From Endothia cerciana (Eukaryota; Ascomycota; Sordariomycetes; Diaporthales; Cryphonectriaceae), in NCBI GenBank assembly GCA_026119935.1, contig JALRMH010000015.1:434001-498000 (forward strand): DNA of 64,000 bases, read 5' to 3'. Both the position numbers and the translations under genes were made by a program. Shown here in pieces: positions 32,447-43,845 of this stretch. Position 1 is the first letter of the stretch. Each line of letters begins with the position of its first letter. The notes under the pieces were generated by a model. The model saw nothing but the letters and a program-made list of their open reading frames with translations. It searched no databases and was not told the origin of the DNA.

Positions 32447-35400
32447 TCAGATGGCGATAAAGAAGCTCTTCTCCCCCTCCTTCGGCCTGACCCTCGCCCT
32501 CTCCATGATAGGGTCCACGCACGCCAGCCTGATCCTCTCGTTCGTAGCCGGGCTCTCCAGCCTCAGCAGCCCGTCCTCCCTCTCGGACTCCCACCCCCTC
32601 TTCCCGACCTCCTCCCCGCCATCCTCATCCTTCACCGTCCTCGCCCTCACCCCATACATCCCCCGCGCCGCCTTGAGCGCGTCCCGGATCGCAAAGAAGA
32701 CGGCGCTCCCCATGAACAGCGGCGGCTCGCCCACGCCCCGGCTCCGCTGGATGGTCCGCAGGTCCTTCCACTCCACCCCCTTCAGCAGGCTCACGTTGAA
32801 GACCTGCGGCACGTCCCGGAAGCCGGGGATCTTGTACGCGCCCGGCCCGCGCGTGGACAGGTTCCCCGCCGCCGGCCCGTTGCGCAGCCACAGGCTCTCC
32901 TCCATCGTGAAGAGGCCCATCCCCTGCACGAACGCCCCCTGGATCTGGCCGTAGTCGATGCTCGGGTTGATGCTGCGCCCCACGTCCATCTTGACGTCCG
33001 CGCGCAGGCACGTCCAGCTGCCCGTGAGCGTGTCCACCTCCACCTCGGCCGCCGCCACGCCCTGCGTGAAGTAGAAGAACATCTTGCCCTTGTTCTCCCC
33101 CCACGTGTAGCCGATCTCGGGCGTCCTGTAGAAGCCCTGCGCCGACAGGTTCACCCGGTCAAAGTATGCAGCGTGCGCGAGGTCCTTCATGGTGGCGTCC
33201 GGCCCGAGCTTCTCCCGGTACGGCGCGAGCCGCTCGTTGAGCTGCTCGCAGGCGTTGAAGATGGCGTACCCGTTGAGGTCGCTGGAGGCCGAGGCCGCCG
33301 TCGCGCTCGCGTTGGCCACGGTGTTGGTTGCTGTTTCGGATATGAAGACGTTGTCGAGGGGTACCTTGAGGGCTTCGGCCGCGATCATGGTCATCTTCGT
33401 ATGCAGTCCCTGGCCCATCTCCGTGCCGCCGTGGGCGACTAGCACGGAGCCGTCGTGGTAGATGTGGACCAGGGCGCCGGCTTGATTAAACCAGAGGGCC
33501 GTGAAGGAGATGCCGAATTTAGTGGGTATCAGGGCCTGCGCTGATCCTTAGTATCGCTCCCGTCCGGTCCAAAGGGTGAGGGGGCGTGGGGGACTTACCA
33601 GTCCTCGCTTCCGCCACTTGTGCTCCTTGTTGAACTCCTCAACAGCCTCCCTCCTCTTCTCGTACCCCGTCTCCTCCATCACCTGTCTGCACATGAGCGG
33701 CACGTGCCAATCCGTCAGCGGCTGGTTGAAATGCGTCGGCTCCTCCGCCTTGTACATGTTGATCTCCCTGAACGTCTCGACCGGTATACCCAGGCGGTCT
33801 GCGACCTCGCTCATGTAAGACTCCGCGATGAACAGCCCCTGCGGCCCACCGAATCCCCGGAACGCCGTGTTGCTCATCGTATTCGTCTTGCATATCCGTC
33901 CGCGGACGTGGACGTTGGGTATTCTGTAGCACCCATCGCTGTGTGTCATCGCCCTTTCGCAGACCGCAGCGGAGAGGTCCCACGACCAGCCGCCGTTGTT
34001 GAAGATGTCAAGGTCAAGCGCCTGGATCTTGCCATCTTTATTGACGCCCACCCTCCATCGGCCGAGGAACGGGTGCCGCTGTCCAGATGTCGCCATATCC
34101 TCCTCGCGGGTGAGCATGCAGCGGACGGGCCTGCGCGCCTTCTGGGCCGCGAGCGCGAGGATCGTGCTGAGCTGGATGCAGCGCGTCTCCTTGCCGCCGA
34201 AGCCACCGCCGAGACGTTTCACCTTGACGACGACCTTGTTGGCTTTCTCGCCCAGGACGCGGGCGGCATATGTTTGGCTGGAGAGGAGGGCTCGTCAGAT
34301 GTGGCCACACCGCCAGATGCGCAAACGACAGGGCAGCTTACGACTCGTTGCAGTTCTGAGAACTCGACCAGATCTCCATCTCCCCGTCCTCCTTCGGGAT
34401 CGCAACACAGGCATTCGTCTCGAGGTAGAAGTGCTCCTGGCCGCCCATCCTGGCGACGCCGGTAAACGTATAGTCACACTTCTTGAAGGCCTCCTCCGGG
34501 TCTCCGTTCTTGATCTCCCTGAAGAAGTTGAACAGGCTGTCCTTCTCAATGGCCTCCTCGATGGTGAAAATGGCAGGGAGGTCCTCGTACTCGACCTTCA
34601 CCGCCCTCACACCCTCCGCCGCCCTCTGCTGCGAAGTAGCCAGGATCAGGGCGATGGGCTGGCCGGCTGTGAAGACTTCATCCTCGGCCAGAAACACCTC
34701 CTGGAAGTGCGGTGCACCCCAATGGTTCACCTCGTCGCTAGGCATATCGTTGCGGTCAATGTAGTCCACCACACCCGGAACATCTAGCGCGGCACTGAGG
34801 TCGACGGACTTGATCTTCGCGTGCGCCCTGGTAGACAGGACAAGACAGCCATAGAGCTCATTGGCGAGCTTCGGTATGTCATCCGTATACTGCGCCTCGC
34901 CGACCGTCTGCTTGAGTGCGGCAAGGTGGGGGTTCGCCTTGCCCACGATGGTCTGCTGGTAGTCCAGCGTTGCGGTGCCGTCCGTCCCCCCGGTAGATAT
35001 CTCCCTCTCGATCTCCTCGACAGCCTGCTGGTCCGTGTGCTCGCTATCGCCCAGCCCGAGCATCACCTCATGGTAGAACCGGTAGAAGAGGCTCAGCGCC
35101 AGGGCCCTTCTGTACGAGGCCATGCCGCCGGGCACGCTGAAGGGCAGGTCGAAGTCCTGTTCCAGGGCATTCATGGTCCCCTCGAGGGTCTCCAGATCGT
35201 CGAACCTCTTGCCGACCAGAAACTCGTTCGCCTGCTTCGCGGCCATCGTCCACGCCGCCATACCGCCGTATACTAGGCTAGCCTGCTCGACAAGACCATC
35301 GTCACCGAGCCTGACCCTCAGCGCCCCGGTCACGATAGCTATATCGTCGTCCTTCCTCTTGGCCTGCTTGTATGCCCTGAAGAATTCGCGCCCAGGTTGG

Positions 35401-36806
35401 GTAAGCGGGATCCGTATCGAGGCGATGATGGCATCGGCTGCGAGGGCAGTCCGCCTGTAGCCCTTGAAGAACCCTGACATGGGTATCTCGGCGGCCTCGC
35501 TCGCCGACCTGGCGATCAGCACCGAGTCGGATGCCGTGAAGACGGGGTTGAGGTCTGAGATGGGCGATGCCGTGGCCAGATTCCCGGCTGGCGTGCCCAC
35601 GTTCCTGATCTGCCGTCCGGCGAAGTACTTGAGCTGCTTGTGCATCGCGGCGAACACCTGCGCCCTGTCCCTGCCGTAATGCCCGACCGCCTCGAGACAG
35701 ATGTCTTCCAGATCTGTCAGGGTGACATTTCCTCCGACCTCAACATGGTCGTCGTTGAAGGCGTACCGCCTGAGCTCGGGGATGTCCCCAACAAACACGG
35801 AGACGGGGTACCTCATGGCCTTGAACCTGACCTCGATCTGCGTCTCCGTGCTGCCGCCGATGACCTTGGCTGCCGGGTGTACGCTCTTGATCTCCAGCAA
35901 CTGCTGCAGGGTGACCGGCCTGTACCACTTCTTTCTCTTGTTGCCGAACACCAGGGGCCTGAAGTCGTGCTTTTTCAGTGCCGGCGGGAAGATGAGCTCA
36001 GTGTCGGGGTTATACTCGATGAGACCTGGCGGCGTGAACCTCTTGGTTGGCTGGTCGTCACCGTCGACCTCGGCCTTGCTCTTGCAACACCCGCCGCCCC
36101 CGCCGCCCCCTCCGTCCCCATCCTCCATGCAGCACCCACTGCCCCCGTTACTCCTCGCCTTGCCACACCCCCCGGTGGCGCTGAAGCTCCGGGCGGCGTC
36201 CAGGATCGGCCTGTACCCCGTGCACCTGCACAGGTTACCATCGAATGCCTCCTCGACATCCTCGTCGGTCGGCGCCTCGTTGTTCCTCAACAGCGCATAC
36301 AGGCTCATGACGATCCCCGGGGTGCAGAACCCGCACTGGGAGCCATTGCCCTTCGCGATCCGCTCCTGGGCGGGATGCGGGGACTTGACGTTGCCTATCC
36401 CCTCGATGGTGATGACGTGTTTCCCGTCGACGCTGGCCAGCGGTGCCAGACAGGCGTTGACGCTGGCGTGGTAGATCTTCTTGGTGGTTGGGTTGTACTG
36501 GGAGATGACGACGGTGCAGGCGCCGCAGCCTCCCTCTGAGCACCCGCTGTGGACGTATCAGCATGGCATCTCATCATTACCGACAGGTCGATACGGGGTC
36601 ATGAGAGGCGACCTTGCCCCAACCTACAGCTTGGTGCCCGTCAGGCCGATGCCCCTGAGATACTCCAGCAGGGTGACCTCCGGGTCGATCTCATCAAGGA
36701 CGACCCGCGTGCCGTTCAGATAGAAACGGATGGTATCATCAAAGGCAGTCGTCAGGGCGTCCAGCTGCGGGGCGCCTCGCTCTGGCGAGACTGCGCCTGG
36801 AGCCAT
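32447..36806 (-). CDS. Xanthine dehydrogenase (purine hydroxylase I, HxA type)
   Basis: Exons 36628-36806, 34342-36546, 33599-34277 and 32447-33535 encode 1383 aa. The enzyme oxidises hypoxanthine to xanthine and uric acid using NAD, with molybdopterin, FAD and two 2Fe-2S clusters. Seen: plant-ferredoxin cluster GCSEGGCGACTV, second cluster QCGFCTPG and NLCRCTGYRP, then a Cys/Gly-rich linker, the FAD domain (NVGTPAGNLATASPISDLNP), and molybdenum domains with GGQEHFYLET, RLGGGFGGKE, NTAFRGFGGPQG, THFNQ and GVGEPPLF. These retain the residues equivalent to bovine Glu802, Arg880, Phe914 and Glu1261, which favours true xanthine dehydrogenase over the related nicotinate hydroxylase HxnS. All phases close. 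The gene is divergent from an aldehyde dehydrogenase. Confidence 0.96.
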
Positions 36807-37031
36807 GACGGACGGTGAGGTCGTGCTTGTGGTTGGTCACGCACGCACGCCGACGGAGAAGCAAAAAAGCAATCCAGCGGCTCAAGAGAGGAACGGGGCC
36901 GGCTGGTGGATCATGAGGAATCGGAATCACTGGATCAGGGACGAGGAGGAGAATGTTGATATCAAACAAGGCTAGCGGGATTGGTCGTCATGCTGTCCTT
37001 GCCCCCGCCGGCCACGTCGGTTACGGAGATA

Positions 37032-37046
37032 TCGGGAAGCGGCCGA
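37032..37046. promoter_or_regulatory. Near-match to UaY/Ppr1 site (TCGG-N7-CCGA)
   Basis: TCGGGAAGCGGCCGA lies 226 bp upstream of the xanthine dehydrogenase start. UaY of Aspergillus and Ppr1 of yeast bind TCGG-N6-CCGA, so the spacer here is one base too long. Position and half-sites fit a uric-acid-responsive gene; the spacing argues against it. Confidence 0.3.
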
Positions 37047-38581
37047 CACACACTCAAGCGTCCCCCGTACTCTCATCTTCTTCCTCTCTTTTCTTTCTTT
37101 TCTTTCCAGTCAGCACCGCTAGTATCTCCTTCACGGAGCTCGAGTGATGACTACGACCCTTGTCCTCCTCAGTTACAGGGCATATGAGGACCACATAACC
37201 CCGTCACGGATGGCAATCCGGGACCGGCTCTTGTCGAAGCCCGGCAGCGGCTGGCCCGTTGCCCTGTTTGCTCCTGGAGCCCCGCTCGCGGCGGCAGGGA
37301 GCGAGCCGCCTGGTCCGGAGACCACCGTTGCGGTCAGAACTGTACTCCTCTTCCTTCTTGTTCTTCTCTTTTCGGGGGGGGGGGGGTTGTTCTGGGGCAG
37401 ACAATCTTCATCCCCTCAAAGGATCCTCGGGCTCCCGAGCCCTGCGGGCGTCCACTACCGAGAAAAAGACCGAGCGTGGTACCGCCACACTGCCAGAGAG
37501 CTTGTCCCGGTCCTGGTCCTGACTGCTCGGTGCGTGCAGACGCCTGGCAGTCCTTGAGTAGCCCCCGCCACATGGCCAGCGGCCATCTGCAGGGCGCGCG
37601 TTATAGGAGGAGTGGGCGCGCGCTCACCAGAGATGCGCTTGTTCGGATTGGAACAGCGCGCGCCTCCCCACACCACGGGTGCCTCCCACCTGCGCTGGCG
37701 TTTGGTCTCTTGCTGCAGTGCTGGCGGCGGCGACCCCACCGCGTGCGCTGGTGCTTAACCGGTGCACGATGCCGCGCCAGAAACCATACTACCGGAAGTG
37801 GGAGCGGTTTGGCGATCGCGGCCTGAGACGGCCCCAACAGCGATCGCACTGGGGTGAAAGATCTCCCGCGCCAGGGCGCCTTAAGGGGCTCGCGCGGCCC
37901 GGACTGAAGCGGCTGGGCTCTAACCCATCATCCGTGGTTGCCCCTCTCTGGAGTGGATGGATGGTTGCGCCGACGGGTCCCGCAACCTCTGATGGTCCCG
38001 TCGCCGCCACGGTCTGTAAGAGCGCCCGCCGTTCGAGGAATCTGGGTCATCACCCCGGCAGGAGTGCAGGCCAGAAGGGAGGTTGTGTGTCCCGCATCGC
38101 ATCACTGACAGCGGACCATCTGCTCTGCGGGAGCCTCTACCACAGTAGTCTCTTCGGAGACGGGAGGGATCCCTGGTTATATACACACACATACCCCAAG
38201 ACCTTGAGGGCCTGCCAGTGCTCGTTAGACTGGCCCTGATACCGTAGTAGTGACGAGCTGCCAAGTGTACGTCACAAGAGCACCCCTCCCGACCAGACAA
38301 TATGAGAGATACGCCTATACGGCATGTTGCGGCGGCATATCTAAACACCGCTCGACTGAGCTACGCCCCACATGCCGCTCAAGCACCTTGAGGCCACCAT
38401 AGCAGGCGCTCGGCAAAGACCTCACCTTGAGTATTTCCAGCGGATAAACTCAAGCCAAATTAAAGGGCCAAATTCGGTCAGGATGCCTGGGCATTGAGCC
38501 GTCGTCGCCCTTAGACGTTTTGGCTTTGGGGGGGGGGGGGGTTACGGGTCAATGCAACCTTGAAGCTCTCTTGGTTGGGAG

Positions 38582-38587
38582 TATAAG
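38582..38587 (+). promoter_or_regulatory. TATA-like element, aldehyde dehydrogenase
   Basis: TATAAG 146 nt upstream of the start codon at 38733, followed by A-rich and then C/T-rich sequence, which is a common layout of filamentous fungal promoters. Confidence 0.5.
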
Positions 38588-38732
38588 AACAAGAAAAAAA
38601 AAAAGCCCCACCTCTTCTCACTTCCGTAACTCACTCACTCATTCACCGACTGGCCCATGAGAGCGAATGATGATATAGACGCCCCGGCCTCTCTCTCTGT
38701 CTCCCTCTCATCGGCGACTTACAATATCACGA

Positions 38733-40384
38733 ATGGCTTCGACACGGGCAGCCAAGATGGGCAGCAGTGACAGTCCCAAGTTCTACAACATCATCAACGG
38801 CGAGAAGCGCTCCGCGGCGGAGTCCCACCGGATGACCGACCCGCGGACGGAGGAGCCGCTGTGGGAGGTCCCCGTCGCGACCCAGGAAGACCTGGGGGAG
38901 GCGGTCGCGGCAGCTAACAAGGCCTTCCAGACATGGAAGAAGACCACGATCCCCGAGCGCCAGGCGGTGCTGGCCAGGATGGTCGAGGTGATCGAGGCCA
39001 ACGCGGCGGAGCTGGCTGACCTCGCGAGGAAGGAGACCGGGAAGTCCATACTGATGGGCCAGGTCGAGATCGGGAACACGATAAGGCAGATCAAGGTCGT
39101 CTGTGAGTTCCTGCCCGGGAGCCCCCGCTGACTTCCCGTCCTCGCAGCACCTCGCTGACACATCCCCTTCCCCCCCCCCTCCCTCCCTCTAGCCAGCCAA
39201 GCCCTACAGGACTACGTGCAGCACGAGGACGACAAGGTCAAGGTTATCGCAACGCACCCACCACTCGGCGTGGTGGCCGCCATCTGCCCCTGGAACTTCC
39301 CCGTGATCCTGTCCACGATCAAGATCGCCTCGGCGCTCGTCATGGGCAACTGCGTGATCGTGAAGCCGTCCCCCTTCACGCCCTACGCGGTGCTCAAGCT
39401 CGTCGAGCTGTGCCAGCCGTGCCTCCCGCCGGGCGTCTTCCAGGCGCTGGACGGCGGCGCGGACCTCGGCGCCCTGATGACGACCCACCCGGGGGTCCAC
39501 AAGGTCTCCTTCACCGGCACCATCGCCGTGGGCAAGAAGATCATGGCCGCCTGCGCGGGCACGCTCAAGAAGCTCACCCTCGAGCTGGCCGGCAACGACG
39601 CCGCCATCGTCCTGCCGGACGTCGACGTCGCCGAGGCGGTGGCCAAGACGGCCACGGGGAGCTTCTTCAACGCGGGCCAGATGTGTGTGGCCACCAAGCG
39701 CGTCTACGTGCACGAGGACATCTACGACGAGTTCCTGCAGAGGTTCAGGGCTGAGGTCAAGGAGAAGTACCGGATCGTGAGCGACGGGGAGGTCCCGTCC
39801 GTTTTTGGGCCCGTCTCGAACAAGACGCAGCTGGAGACGGTCAGGCGCATGCTTGCGGACGCGGAGAGGAGGGGCCTGGAGACGGACAGCTTCGAGGAGG
39901 GGGTCCCCGAGAAGGGATACTGGTTCCCTGCCACTGTGGTCATCAACCCGCCCGAGGACGCGCTGTGCGTAAGGGAGGAGCAGTTCGGTAGGTTGTGACT
40001 CCGGGTCAACCCCCCCCCCCCCCGGCCCCCCCGGCCCCCGCCTCCCTACTGCCCTGCAGGTGAAGCCAGCGGCCGGTGACTGACCTGGAGAGGACAGGAC
40101 CGATCATCCCCATCCTCAAGTGGCGCGACGAGGAAGACGTCCTCGCGCGCGCGAACCTGGAAAACGCAGGTCTCGCGGCCGCCGTGTACTCCAAGGACAT
40201 CTCGCGCGCGGAGAGCATCGCGCGGAAGCTCGAGTGCGGGTCTGTGTACATCAACACGTTCGAGCTGCCAAACGAGAACGCCTTCTTCTCGGGCATGAAG
40301 GACAGCGGGGTGGGCGGCGAGATGGGGAAGCAGGGGTTGTTGAGCTACTGCTACACCAAGAGCCTCCACTTCTCGAAGGTTTGA
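38733..40384 (+). CDS. NAD(P)-dependent aldehyde dehydrogenase
   Basis: Exons 38733-39102, 39193-39987 and 40098-40384 encode 483 aa, the usual ALDH length. It oxidises an aldehyde to the acid in the cytosol (no targeting signal seen). Hallmarks: CPWNFPV with the catalytic Asn, cofactor-binding VIVKPSPFTP, VSFTGTIAVGKK, the general-base Glu in LELAGNDAA, and the nucleophilic Cys in FFNAGQMCVATKR. The C-terminal block SVYINTFELPNENAFFSGMK and the GEMGKQG end are intact. The substrate cannot be read; the ELAGNDAAIVLPDVD form resembles fungal ALDHs of broad specificity. Intron 1 is C/T-rich; intron 2 carries a 14-nt C tract (40010-40023). Divergent from xanthine dehydrogenase, with no obvious pathway link. 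Confidence 0.95.
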
Positions 40385-40986
40385 GGAGCTGGTCCCGGCC
40401 CGGGCGGCGTCGGTTGGCCTCATGTCCTGCAGTCTCACTGTTGGGAATGGCACTTGTCAACCCGGATACCACTGGCACAGATCCCCGCCCCCCCAAGTTT
40501 AGGTCTGTGGACGTGTCGAAAGGGAAGGAGTCTGGAACGGTGGGTGGAGATATTGTACGTCGTTGATCCCCCGGTTTGCTTCACACCCCGCCACTCCTAC
40601 GGCTTGCGGCCCGGCGTGAAATTTGTGCCCGCTGTTATGATGAGGCCATCGTATAAGAGGCTGCTGGTTGGGGAGTCTGATGGTGCAGAAACTTGATTTG
40701 AAACTTGATTTGAGATTACTGGGACATCAGATTAAGAAATTCCAACCCTGCTTCCAATAGTCCCAACGGTTCCCTACACGCCATATGACCCCAAGTCATA
40801 GTACCTTTTTGATCCTAAGTCTGTACCGTACGTCCTCAAACTGCTGCCTGAACGCCTCATAAGAATCGTATTGCCCGGACAGGACAGGAAGAAGGAAAGA
40901 AAACCCCCCAGACAGTAGTCCCGAGGGTGCCGCATTTGGGAGCCATGTTCCCGCACGCGTGACACATACATACCGAGGAGGTTGCT
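40385..40986. other. Convergent intergenic region
   Basis: 602 bp of 3' flanks of the aldehyde dehydrogenase (+) and the RING/TRAF gene (-). It includes a short direct repeat GAAACTTGATTT at about 40688 and 40700. No gene was seen. Confidence 0.5.
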
Positions 40987-42594
40987 TCACATCCGTGCCC
41001 GGTCAGCCTGGTCGCCCTGGCGGCGTTCGGGTGGTGTCAAGGCCGAGGCCAAGCTTAACGCACCGCTGTCTCTCGCGGCCGCCGGCTCGAGGGCGGAGCC
41101 CGAGGCCTCGCCACGCGCGCCGCCGCCGCCGAGGGCGCTCTGCACCTGCTGCGACCGGCCGAAGTTCCGCAGCCACCTCACCTGCATGTCCAGGGACGCG
41201 AGCCGGCCGATCAGGTCGTGCTGGCCCTCCTCCAGCGGGGCGAGCCTGTTCTGCAGCATCAGGAACAGGCGCGCGTCCTGGGCGTTCAGGTGCTGCAGCA
41301 GCTCCGACGCGCGGGTGTCGAACTCGCCGATGACCTCCCTGACGGCGTCGGACCGGTCGAGCCACCTCGCGCGCGCCTCCTGGTCCTCGACGGCCGCCTT
41401 GAGCGACCGGTGCTCGCGCTCGAGGGCCTCCAGCCTGCCCTGGGTGTTGTGCAGCTTGCCCTCGGTGTCGTGGAGCCTGCCGCGTGTCTCCTGCAGCTGG
41501 CGCGTCATCACCATGTTCTGCTGGCGCAGGGCCTCGGCGGCCTCGATCTTGGACGTCATGCGCGCCTCCAGGCCCCTGAGCTTGCCGTACACGCAGCGCT
41601 GCTCGTGGTCCCTGACCACGCGGCGGGTGCCGCAGGAAACGCAGCCGTCGCCCGCGTAAGCGCAGTTCGTCGTCTTGTTCCAGCAGGTCTCCAGGTGTGA
41701 GTGGAGGCGATCCCGGACCACGGACGATCCGCAGGCCGGGCACGGCACACTGGACCGGGGACAGTTGATTTCGAGATGTACCTTCTCGTCAGCCTTGACG
41801 ATCTGCTGCTCGCAGAATGGGCATCGGTAGTTGACGTGCAGGCATTCGTTGCACTGGGCACGGCGGTGGACCAGCTTATTGCAGTCCTTCCTGACACAGC
41901 GGACTCGCGTGAACCCACAGTCACGATGTACGTGCCACACGAGGGCCACGCGGGGCCCGGTCCAAGGGCAGAGCCCGGTGCCCTCGCTCGGGCACTTGAC
42001 GTGCAGCTGGTCGAGCATGGCAGTCAGCACACGGGCGCACGGCCCGCTCACGCACTCTGCGAGTGTCTTGTCGGTATCGGGGGTCCAGACGGGATCGATG
42101 GACAGGGGCGTCCTGCAGATGGGACAAGGCGCCTCGTTGCGGCGTGACCGCACCATGACGCCGTGTAGGTGCTGCTCGAGACAAGGCGTACAGAAGATGT
42201 GGGCGCATGCATTGGTGGACACCGGTCTCTCGAAGGGGGACCTGCATATGCTACACTGGAGGTTCTCATCGACCTCGCCGACGTACTCGAGGATCTTCCA
42301 GTCGATGGCCCATTGCACATCACAATCTCTGCTCGACCTGGTGCGCGGAGAGCCGGGGCATGGAGGAGCCGCTACCGCCTGGGGAGCCCGTGGCGGACGA
42401 GCCCGTCCTGCTGGCGCGGTCATGGGCACCTCGGGACCCTCTCGGGGCCCAGGCATGCTGTGTGAGCTGTCATAGGCATGTGAGTCCGGCACCCACGGAA
42501 CGGCGGCGGCATCGTCGGTAGTGGACACCGTTGAGGACGAGTCGCTGGTCGACATTGCTGTGTCCTCCTCGTCGGGGGTGTTCGGCGGAGGCAT
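40987..42594 (-). CDS. RING finger / TRAF-type zinc finger protein with coiled coil
   Basis: A single exon of 535 aa from the ATG at 42594 (MPPPNTPDEEDTAM); the frame is open to a GTG at 42627 but has no earlier ATG. Domains: a disordered Ser/Pro-rich lead; a C3HC4 RING (CSICRSPF to CPICRTPL) at about residues 114-165; TRAF-type zinc fingers (CGFTRVRCVRKDCNKLVHR, then YRCPFCEQQIV, CPACGSSVV and a CVSCGTRRVVRDHEQRC stretch) at about 195-345; then a coiled coil to about 480 and an Ala/Gly-rich tail. Organisation is that of TRAF-like ubiquitin ligases but without a TRAF-C/MATH domain. Ubiquitin ligase activity is inferred from the complete RING; substrate unknown. Confidence 0.88.
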   Translation of the reverse strand: MPPPNTPDEEDTAMSTSDSSSTVSTTDDAAAVPWVPDSHAYDSSHSMPGPREGPEVPMTAPAGRARPPRAPQAVAAPPCPGSPRTRSSRDCDVQWAIDWKILEYVGEVDENLQCSICRSPFERPVSTNACAHIFCTPCLEQHLHGVMVRSRRNEAPCPICRTPLSIDPVWTPDTDKTLAECVSGPCARVLTAMLDQLHVKCPSEGTGLCPWTGPRVALVWHVHRDCGFTRVRCVRKDCNKLVHRRAQCNECLHVNYRCPFCEQQIVKADEKVHLEINCPRSSVPCPACGSSVVRDRLHSHLETCWNKTTNCAYAGDGCVSCGTRRVVRDHEQRCVYGKLRGLEARMTSKIEAAEALRQQNMVMTRQLQETRGRLHDTEGKLHNTQGRLEALEREHRSLKAAVEDQEARARWLDRSDAVREVIGEFDTRASELLQHLNAQDARLFLMLQNRLAPLEEGQHDLIGRLASLDMQVRWLRNFGRSQQVQSALGGGGARGEASGSALEPAAARDSGALSLASALTPPERRQGDQADRARM

Positions 42595-42632
42595 CTTGGG
42601 AAGCCGGCGACAGGTTGAGACGGACACCTGGG

Positions 42633-42660
42633 TGATTTTTGATTTTTTGATTTTTTGATT
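42633..42660. repeat. Octamer repeat (GATTTTTT)n in RING/TRAF leader
   Basis: Three tandem GATTTTTT-type units plus a partial one, 39-66 nt upstream of the start codon, giving an A-rich stretch in the mRNA leader. Confidence 0.8.
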
Positions 42661-42832
42661 ATTGTTATCCTGTGATGAAGCTCACCACCGCTGCGTGGAG
42701 AGCCGAGGGTGATTGTCCAGTGTTGCCTGTAGTGCCCTATGTGTGTATGCTATTTGATGTCCGGCTGTCCCATAACCGAGAGGTGATGGTGGGTGGCCCA
42801 AGCAGACCCGATAATACGTTTGGGGGAGGCTG

Positions 42833-42839
42833 CTTTATA
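42833..42839 (-). promoter_or_regulatory. TATA box, RING/TRAF gene
   Basis: TATAAAG on the - strand, about 240 nt upstream of the ATG at 42594. It is the best TATA match in the window. Confidence 0.55.
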
Positions 42840-43845
42840 GCGGACGGGTTCTGAGCCGCTCCGGAATGGGTGTGTGGCCCGTGAGCTCTATGAGGAGAAG
42901 ACGATGATGCGGCTGTCGAAGGAACATGGGGGCTGGGTGTGATCTCCCGAGGTTTAAATGTTGTCAAAGGGAGAGGGCGGCTGGTTGCTTGCCGGGCCGG
43001 GACATGGTATGCCTTTGCTTCTGCTTCGCCGGGATGGCTTGTATCCCTTACGCCGGCGCGGCTTTAGTCCCGAGGCCCGTGCCCCATCGTGATTAGCCGA
43101 CAGACGGTATCTAAGGCAGTACCGTTGGTAGGTGGGTGGTACAGAGGTTAATTGTTCGTTGACTGACCGGGACAATTTATGCCTTCGAGGGGCAGAGAAT
43201 GTGACAATCATGGTATGTAATTATCGTCCGGCTCGTCACTGAGCGACGCACCGAGTTGGCATCACATTCACTGACCGGAGTCGACGATCCCCGTGACCAT
43301 GACGACCCCGTGCGGCCCGATGGCCAGAGCCCGCCTTGAGCTTCATGCGACGGTCCCCGTCCTAGCTCCGCTAGACGCCACTAGGCGGTGCGATGTCCTT
43401 TGTTGAGGAGAAGTGCAGGCGGTCCTCACGGCCTCCCCTCGTCGCCCGCCCCTGACGGAACAGGTAAGACAAGATGCGCTCGCTCAGGCCTGGTCTCGGG
43501 ATGACATGTCACACCCAGCCTCACGTCTCCCTATTGGGTTCGCCTTGTGCTCTCGCCCATGCAGATCCCACCTCAGCTCACGCCCAGACGTCAGTAACGT
43601 ACGATCCTCAACCTGGACGGCCTGAAGCATGCAGCCACCGGAGATGACTCTAGCGTGGGGGGGGCCTGTGGTTTCTTCTGCCAAGCGGCCCGACTTCACA
43701 CGCTCGGGCCGTGAGTATGCCTGAGACATGGGGACTCCAGCGAAAGAAAAGGGTTTCTGGCAGATGAGCACGATGACCCCATGATTACATTTCGCAGGAT
43801 GCCTCCCCCGGTCCCAGTCTCGGTCTGACCTACTGCGATCTACAT

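Larger units (their letters stand above)
36807..38732. promoter_or_regulatory. Divergent promoter region, xanthine dehydrogenase / aldehyde dehydrogenase
   Basis: 1.9 kb with no credible gene. It holds a near-match to the UaY/PPR1 purine-activator site, a TATA element for the aldehyde dehydrogenase (both listed), G tracts at 37374-37386 and 38528-38541, and a C/T-rich stretch at about 38600-38710 upstream of the dehydrogenase start. Confidence 0.5.
42595..43845. other. Intergenic region RING-TRAF / MFS
   Basis: 1.25 kb. It contains the promoter of the RING/TRAF gene with a TATA box (listed), a T-rich octamer repeat at 42633-42660, and the 3' flank of the transporter. No gene was seen. Confidence 0.5.

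Noticed and set aside
32447..36806. Alternative call as nicotinate hydroxylase HxnS
   Set aside because: Xanthine-type substrate residues (bovine Glu802, Arg880, Phe914, Glu1261 equivalents) are present and no other hxn cluster gene is seen nearby.
38300..38370. tRNA-like A-box on the - strand (GGGGCGTAGCTCAGTCGAGC)
   Set aside because: No matching T-arm (GGTTCGANNCC) or acceptor-stem partner within about 150 bases, so no cloverleaf can be closed.
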